Source: an uncultured Campylobacter sp. (GTDB lineage: Bacteria; Campylobacterota; Campylobacteria; Campylobacterales; Campylobacteraceae). From it: a stretch of DNA of 7,734 bases. The translations under genes were made by a program, and so were the position numbers. Shown one piece after another: positions 4,475-7,734 of this stretch; position 1 is the first letter of the stretch, and each line of letters begins with the position of its first letter. The notes beneath the pieces are model-generated. The model searched no databases. It had not been told where the DNA came from and was given only the letters and a program-made list of their open reading frames with translations. The stretch is from positions 1 through 7,734 of the forward strand of contig NZ_CALHHX010000023.1 of NCBI RefSeq assembly GCF_938030685.1, given 5' to 3'.

Positions 4475-5600
4475 AGCTTTAGCGCTCGCGCTTTGCGCCA
4501 TGAGCCTAGCCGCGCAAGATCTCTCCGAACTATACGCAAAGGCCAGCAAATACGAGGCCAAAGGCGATTACAAAAACGCGATGATCTATTACAAAAAGAT
4601 CGCCGCGGCAAGTCTAGCGGATAAAGGCGATAAACCGCGCCGAAAAGTCGCAGAAAATTCTACCTCGTCCGCAGAAAACCGCGCTTCGCACGATGACACT
4701 ACCGTTTTACACTCCGCCAAACCGCAAAATTCTGTCGCACAAAATTCCGCCGCGCCGAAACCCGCCGCGCCAAATTCTACTTCGTCAAATTTCGCAGAGG
4801 CAAACTCGGCTGCGTCGGGCTCCGCATCAAATTTAGCATCTAATTCCGCCTCGCTCTCGCAAAATTCCACTGCGCCGGATTCTGCGCCGAAAGGTGAGCA
4901 AAATGGCCGAAATTTTGGATTTTTGGGGCTTAAATACTACGAGCCGATCTATATGCTTTTCACCCACGATTTCAGTAAAAAACCCGATCGCAAGGCGGAT
5001 GAGCTGCATTTTGAGTTTAGCTTCGAGCGCCCGATAACCTACGACGCGCTGGGGCTTGGAGAGAAAATTTCGTTTGCTTACGCGCAAAATTCCTGGTGGC
5101 AGATCACGCAGGATAGCGCCCCTTTTCGAGAAAGCAATTATCGCCCAGAGCTCTACGTTAGCGCGCCGGTGCCGTTTGCGGACGAGCTAAAGATCGGCGC
5201 CATGCACGAATCAAACGGCAAAGGCGGCGAGGAATCGCGCTCGTGGAATAGGCTCTACGCGCAAAGCACCTGGAGCGCGGACGGATTTTCTATCACCCCC
5301 AGAGTGTGGTATGCGTTTTGGCTGGACCGCACGAACGAGGACATCGCGGATTATATGGGCTACGGCGATCTGCGCGCGTCATACACCTTCGGCAAGCAGC
5401 GACTTAGCGCTCTGTGGCGAAATAACCTGCATTTTGACGGCAGTAACCGCGGCGCGATCGAGCTAAACTATAGCTTCCCGATCTTTAACAGCGGATTTTA
5501 CGGCTATCTGCGCTACTTCAACGGCTACGGCGAAAGCCTCGCGGACTACAAACGCAGCGTCAATAAGATCGGCATCGGGCTTTCTTTCGTAGAATTTTAA
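4464..5600 (+). CDS. pldA: Outer membrane phospholipase A (PldA/OMPLA)
   Basis: PldA is a calcium-dependent outer membrane beta-barrel that removes acyl chains from misplaced phospholipids. In Campylobacter and Helicobacter it is associated with haemolysis and colonisation. A signal peptide occupies about residues 1-17 (MKFKALALALCAMSLAA). A short helical hairpin (19-47, DLSELYAKASKYEAKGDYKN and on) resembles a TPR half. A Ser/Ala/Asn-rich linker covers about 63-143. The 12-strand barrel domain follows from about 150. Family motifs are AYAQNSWWQ (205-213), PFRESNYRPEL (220-230) and GAMHESNG (245-252). The catalytic triad is H248, S250 and N262 (in SRSWNRLY), with the same spacing as E. coli H142/S144/N156; S258 matches calcium ligand S152. 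The protein ends in Phe, as usual for barrels. At 378 residues it is longer than typical homologues, mostly because of the linker. The start overlaps mobA and is served by AAAGGG (4453-4458). Confidence 0.95.
   Translation: MKFKALALALCAMSLAAQDLSELYAKASKYEAKGDYKNAMIYYKKIAAASLADKGDKPRRKVAENSTSSAENRASHDDTTVLHSAKPQNSVAQNSAAPKPAAPNSTSSNFAEANSAASGSASNLASNSASLSQNSTAPDSAPKGEQNGRNFGFLGLKYYEPIYMLFTHDFSKKPDRKADELHFEFSFERPITYDALGLGEKISFAYAQNSWWQITQDSAPFRESNYRPELYVSAPVPFADELKIGAMHESNGKGGEESRSWNRLYAQSTWSADGFSITPRVWYAFWLDRTNEDIADYMGYGDLRASYTFGKQRLSALWRNNLHFDGSNRGAIELNYSFPIFNSGFYGYLRYFNGYGESLADYKRSVNKIGIGLSFVEF
4650..4892 (+). repeat. Low-complexity Asn-Ser/Ala linker within pldA
   Basis: Residues 63-143 of PldA are dominated by Ser, Ala, Asn and Pro, with NS(T/V/A) recurring at residues 65, 89, 94, 104, 114, 127 and 134. 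At DNA level most of these sit on AAATTC (4655, 4727, 4742, 4772, 4862) and related AAATTT (4787, 4829) words. The linker is probably disordered in the periplasm and variable in length between strains. Confidence 0.75.
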
Positions 5601-5685
5601 TGCCATCTGCACCGAGTTGCGGGCCAAATTTAAACTCACGACTCGTTGCGCGTCTTAAAATAGCACCAAATTTCAACCGCTTTTA

Positions 5686-5700
5686 AATTTCTTAGAAATT
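5686..5700. promoter_or_regulatory. Inverted repeat at the -35 region of the ilvE promoter
   Basis: AATTTCT-T-AGAAATT has 7-base arms around one central base (5693), about 34 bases before the predicted ilvE transcription start. It could be an operator, but AT-rich inverted repeats arise easily here. The 153-base pldA-ilvE spacer otherwise holds only the promoter; I see no clear terminator for pldA. Confidence 0.3.
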
Positions 5701-5707
5701 AATATTG

Positions 5708-5721
5708 TTTTAGCTAAAATC
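5708..5721 (+). promoter_or_regulatory. Promoter of ilvE
   Basis: TTTTAGCTAAAATC contains -10 box TAAAAT at 5715-5720. The predicted start is near 5727. The leader of about 27 bases includes AAAGGA (5741-5746), 7 bases before the ATG. Confidence 0.65.
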
Positions 5722-5753
5722 GCAGATTAAATTTTAAACAAAAGGATCAAGAA

Positions 5754-6680
5754 ATGGCACAAATTCAAGAGGCCGAACTCATCTGGAAAGACGGCAAGCT
5801 AATCCCATGGGCGGAAGCTACTACTCACGTTTTGACGCACTCTTTGCACTATGGAAACGCCGTATTTGAGGGCGTACGCGCTTATAAAACCGACAAAGGC
5901 TATGCGATTTTTCGCTTGGACGAGCACACTCGCAGGCTTGAAATTTCGGCAAAACTCTGTCTAATCAAGCTTCCGTTTAGCTTCGAGCAGCTCCGTCAGG
6001 CACAGATCGACGTCGTCGCGAAAAACCGCTTCGATCAGACCGTATATATCCGCCCGCTAGCGTACTTCGGCTACGGCTCGATGGGCGTTTCGTCTACGAA
6101 TTGCCCGGTAAACGTCATCGTCGCAGCGTGGCAATGGGGCGCGTATATGGGCGAAGAGGCGCTATGCAAAGGGATCAAAGCTAAAATTTCATCGTGGATG
6201 AAGCCGGCGCAATTTTCGATGATGGCAAAAGCAAAGGCGAGTGCGAATTATTTTAACTCGCAGATGGCAAATTTTGAGGCGGTTGACGCGGGATACGATG
6301 AGGCGATACTGCTCGATCCTCAGGGCTTCGTCGCAGAGGGGCCGGGCGAGTGCTTATTTATCGTAAAAGATGGGCTCATCATCACTCCGCCGAACGATAC
6401 CAGCCTAGAGAGCATCACTCAAAACTCGGTTATCGAAATTGCGCGCAGCCTGGGCTACGAAGTCCGCAGAGAGCGCATCGCTCGCGATCAGCTCTATGCC
6501 GCGGACGAGGCGTTTTTCACCGGCACCGCCGCGGAGGTCACGCCGATTAGCAACATCGACGGCAGGATCATCGGCAAGGGCGAGATGGGCGAGATCACGA
6601 GCCGCTTGCAAAAGGCGTATTTCGCCGTCGTCACGGGCAAAGACCCCAAATTTGAGCACTGGCTCACCTACGTTAAATAA
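5754..6680 (+). CDS. ilvE: Branched-chain amino acid aminotransferase IlvE
   Basis: IlvE is a cytoplasmic PLP enzyme (fold type IV) that carries out the reversible last transamination in valine, leucine and isoleucine synthesis, using glutamate as amino donor. The 308 residues fit the family's full length. Visible signatures are HYGNAVFEGVRAY (32-44), YIRPLAYFGYGSMGV (98-112), the PLP-binding lysine K161 in AKASANYFNSQ (160-170), YDEAILLD (181-188), AEGPGECLFIVKDG (194-207) and the C-terminal TGTAAEVTPI (256-265). The cofactor-contacting region reads GEC where E. coli has GEN; I expect this to be tolerated. ATG at 5754 follows AAAGGA at good spacing. The gene is followed after 8 bases by the SPFH gene in the same direction, and that order is one I recall from C. 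jejuni (Cj0269c-Cj0268c). The two are likely one transcript from the promoter at 5708-5721. Confidence 0.96.
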   Translation: MAQIQEAELIWKDGKLIPWAEATTHVLTHSLHYGNAVFEGVRAYKTDKGYAIFRLDEHTRRLEISAKLCLIKLPFSFEQLRQAQIDVVAKNRFDQTVYIRPLAYFGYGSMGVSSTNCPVNVIVAAWQWGAYMGEEALCKGIKAKISSWMKPAQFSMMAKAKASANYFNSQMANFEAVDAGYDEAILLDPQGFVAEGPGECLFIVKDGLIITPPNDTSLESITQNSVIEIARSLGYEVRRERIARDQLYAADEAFFTGTAAEVTPISNIDGRIIGKGEMGEITSRLQKAYFAVVTGKDPKFEHWLTYVK

Positions 6681-6683
6681 GGA
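6679..6683 (+). promoter_or_regulatory. Shine-Dalgarno site overlapping the ilvE stop
   Basis: AAGGA begins in the last two bases of the ilvE TAA stop and lies 5 bases before the ATG at 6689. Ribosomes ending ilvE would be placed on the next start, supporting coupled translation. Confidence 0.7.
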
Positions 6684-6688
6684 CGCGC

Positions 6689-7734
6689 ATGCCAGCGGAT
6701 TTGAATGATTATTTTAATAAGAAAAACAGCGATAAAAAAGGCGGGAATTTAAATTTTAAAATTCCTAATTTCGGAGGGATGGGCAAGTTTAGCGGCGTGA
6801 TTTACGCGATAATCGCGATAATCGCGCTGCTCGTGATCGCAAAGCCCTTCGTCACGATCCAATCGGGCGAAGTGGGGATCAAATCAAATTTAGGTAAATA
6901 CGATCCGACGCCTCTTGGCGCGGGGCTTCACTTTTTCGTGCCGTTCATACAGGACGTATTCGTCGTAGATACTCGTACACGTATCATCAACTACACCAGC
7001 AGCGAAGATATGAGCGCGGGTATCGCTACTAAAAGTGGCACCACGGGCGGTATCATCAGTAAAAACTCGCTCTCGGTTTTGGATTCGCGAAATTTGCCCG
7101 TCAGCATCGACATCACCGTGCAATACAGGCTCAATGAAGCCACGGCGCCCAACACGATCGCCGAGTGGGGCTTTTTATGGGAGGATAAGATCATCGATCC
7201 TCGCGTAAAGGACGTCGTGCGTAGCGTCATCGGCAACTATGCCGCCGAGGAGCTGCCTACCAAACGCGACGAGATCGCCAAATCGATCGACGACGGCATC
7301 CGCAAGAATATCGAAGCACTGCCGAATTCGCCCGTAGATCTGCTAGCCGTGCAGCTTCGCGAGATCATCCTGCCGGCGAAGGTAAAGGAGCAGATCGAGA
7401 GCGTACAGATCGCCAAACAGGAGGCTGAGCGCACCAAATACGAAGTCGAGCGCGCAAACCAAGAGGCGCTTAAAAAGGCTGCTCTTGCCAAAGGTAACGC
7501 AGACGCCGTCAAAATTGAGGCTCAAGGTCGCGCCGATGCCGCCAAGATCGAAGCCGACGCGCAAGCCTACGCTAACAAAGAGATCGCAAAGAGCTTGGAC
7601 GCAAATCTTTTAAGCCTCAAGCAGATCGAGACGCAGGCTAAATTTAACGAGGCGTTGCGCGAAAACGGCGACGCAAAAATTTTCCTAACGCCGGGCGGCG
7701 CGGTGCCTAATATCTGGGTCGATACGAAAGATAA
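6689..7734 (+). CDS. SPFH/prohibitin-family membrane protein (3' end outside window)
   Basis: The frame is open from ATG 6689 to the window edge, giving 348 complete codons plus two bases (AA), so the C-terminus is missing, probably by little. After a polar N-terminal tail (MPADLNDYFNKKNSDKKGG), residues about 36-53 form one membrane helix. The SPFH/Band 7 domain follows at about 54-235 (SGEVGIKSNLGKYD, LGAGLHFFVPFIQDV, VSIDITVQYRL, RSVIGNY, LLAVQLREIILP). An Ala/Glu/Lys-rich coiled coil spans about 228-300, followed by a short tail with FLTPGGAVPNIW. Relatives (HflC/HflK, prohibitin, QmcA) form large ring assemblies that regulate membrane proteases or organise microdomains. A Gly/Ser-rich stretch at about 109-134 (AGIATKSGTTGGIISKN) looks like an insertion relative to the usual SxD-(L/M)-x-V core. 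I recall the C. jejuni homologue as Cj0268c, also next to ilvE. Confidence 0.92.
   Translation, partial: MPADLNDYFNKKNSDKKGGNLNFKIPNFGGMGKFSGVIYAIIAIIALLVIAKPFVTIQSGEVGIKSNLGKYDPTPLGAGLHFFVPFIQDVFVVDTRTRIINYTSSEDMSAGIATKSGTTGGIISKNSLSVLDSRNLPVSIDITVQYRLNEATAPNTIAEWGFLWEDKIIDPRVKDVVRSVIGNYAAEELPTKRDEIAKSIDDGIRKNIEALPNSPVDLLAVQLREIILPAKVKEQIESVQIAKQEAERTKYEVERANQEALKKAALAKGNADAVKIEAQGRADAAKIEADAQAYANKEIAKSLDANLLSLKQIETQAKFNEALRENGDAKIFLTPGGAVPNIWVDTKD

Noticed and set aside
4464..4514. PldA as a lipoprotein, from Cys11 in the signal peptide
   Set aside because: The residue before the Cys is Leu, which does not fit a lipobox. The hydrophobic core continues past it to an ordinary AA-Q cleavage region.
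4589..4870. Open frame on the minus strand opposite the pldA linker
   Set aside because: Its Ala/Glu/Phe-rich product is the mirror of the repetitive linker DNA, with no ribosome site and no family resemblance.
5460..5474. PglB-type glycosylation sequon E-L-N-Y-S at PldA residues 333-337
   Set aside because: It lies in a predicted transmembrane beta-strand. The exposed linker has no complete D/E-x-N-x-S/T site.
6806..6823. GCGATAATC repeated twice as a phase-variable tract
   Set aside because: Only two 9-base units, in frame, coding for Ala-Ile-Ile in the membrane helix of the SPFH protein. A length change would not shift the frame.
6890..7564. Several minus-strand open frames opposite the SPFH gene
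   Set aside because: They lie fully inside a strong coding frame on the plus strand, overlap one another, and have no recognisable domains.

Overview
The window looks like the chromosome of a relatively GC-rich Campylobacter, probably one of the human oral species (C. gracilis, C. showae, C. rectus or C. curvus). This is inferred from four things. The neighbouring pairs mobA-pldA and ilvE-SPFH match gene pairs I recall from C. jejuni (Cj1350-Cj1351 and Cj0269c-Cj0268c). Promoters are T-rich with a TAAAAT -10 box. The words AAATTT and AAATTC are very frequent. Shine-Dalgarno sites often read AGGATCAA. I see no insertion sequence, phage gene, tRNA, rRNA or CRISPR array.

Layout from left to right: a class I SAM-dependent methyltransferase of the O-methyltransferase type on the minus strand (5-1093); a 254-base divergent spacer with back-to-back promoters; an AI-2E (TqsA/PerM) family membrane protein starting at TTG (1348-2355); a 101-base spacer packed with palindromes; a small cysteine-rich YgbA-type protein linked to nitrosative stress (2457-2816); an AT-rich spacer; an unrecognised 258-residue protein built from three diverged helix-turn-helix-like repeats (3070-3846); overlapping mobA and pldA (3929-5600); a 153-base spacer with the ilvE promoter; ilvE (5754-6680); and an SPFH/prohibitin-family membrane protein that runs off the right edge (6689 onward).

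Most genes appear to be short, separately promoted units. The exceptions are mobA-pldA, which overlap by 11 bases, and ilvE-SPFH, which are 8 bases apart with the second Shine-Dalgarno touching the ilvE stop. These are probably co-transcribed. MobA serves molybdenum cofactor (bis-MGD) synthesis, PldA is the outer membrane phospholipase, and IlvE makes branched-chain amino acids. The SPFH protein likely organises inner-membrane complexes.

Two observations deserve most attention. First, a perfect 16-base palindrome containing TTGA-N6-TCAA (Crp/Fnr-type geometry) is centred exactly 41.5 bases upstream of the predicted transcription start of the ygbA-like gene. That is the classic class II activator position, so a nitric oxide- or oxygen-responsive Crp/Fnr regulator may control this gene. 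Second, the 3070-3846 protein has a clear internal three-repeat architecture that I cannot assign to a known family; it may be an undescribed multi-helix-turn-helix DNA-binding protein.
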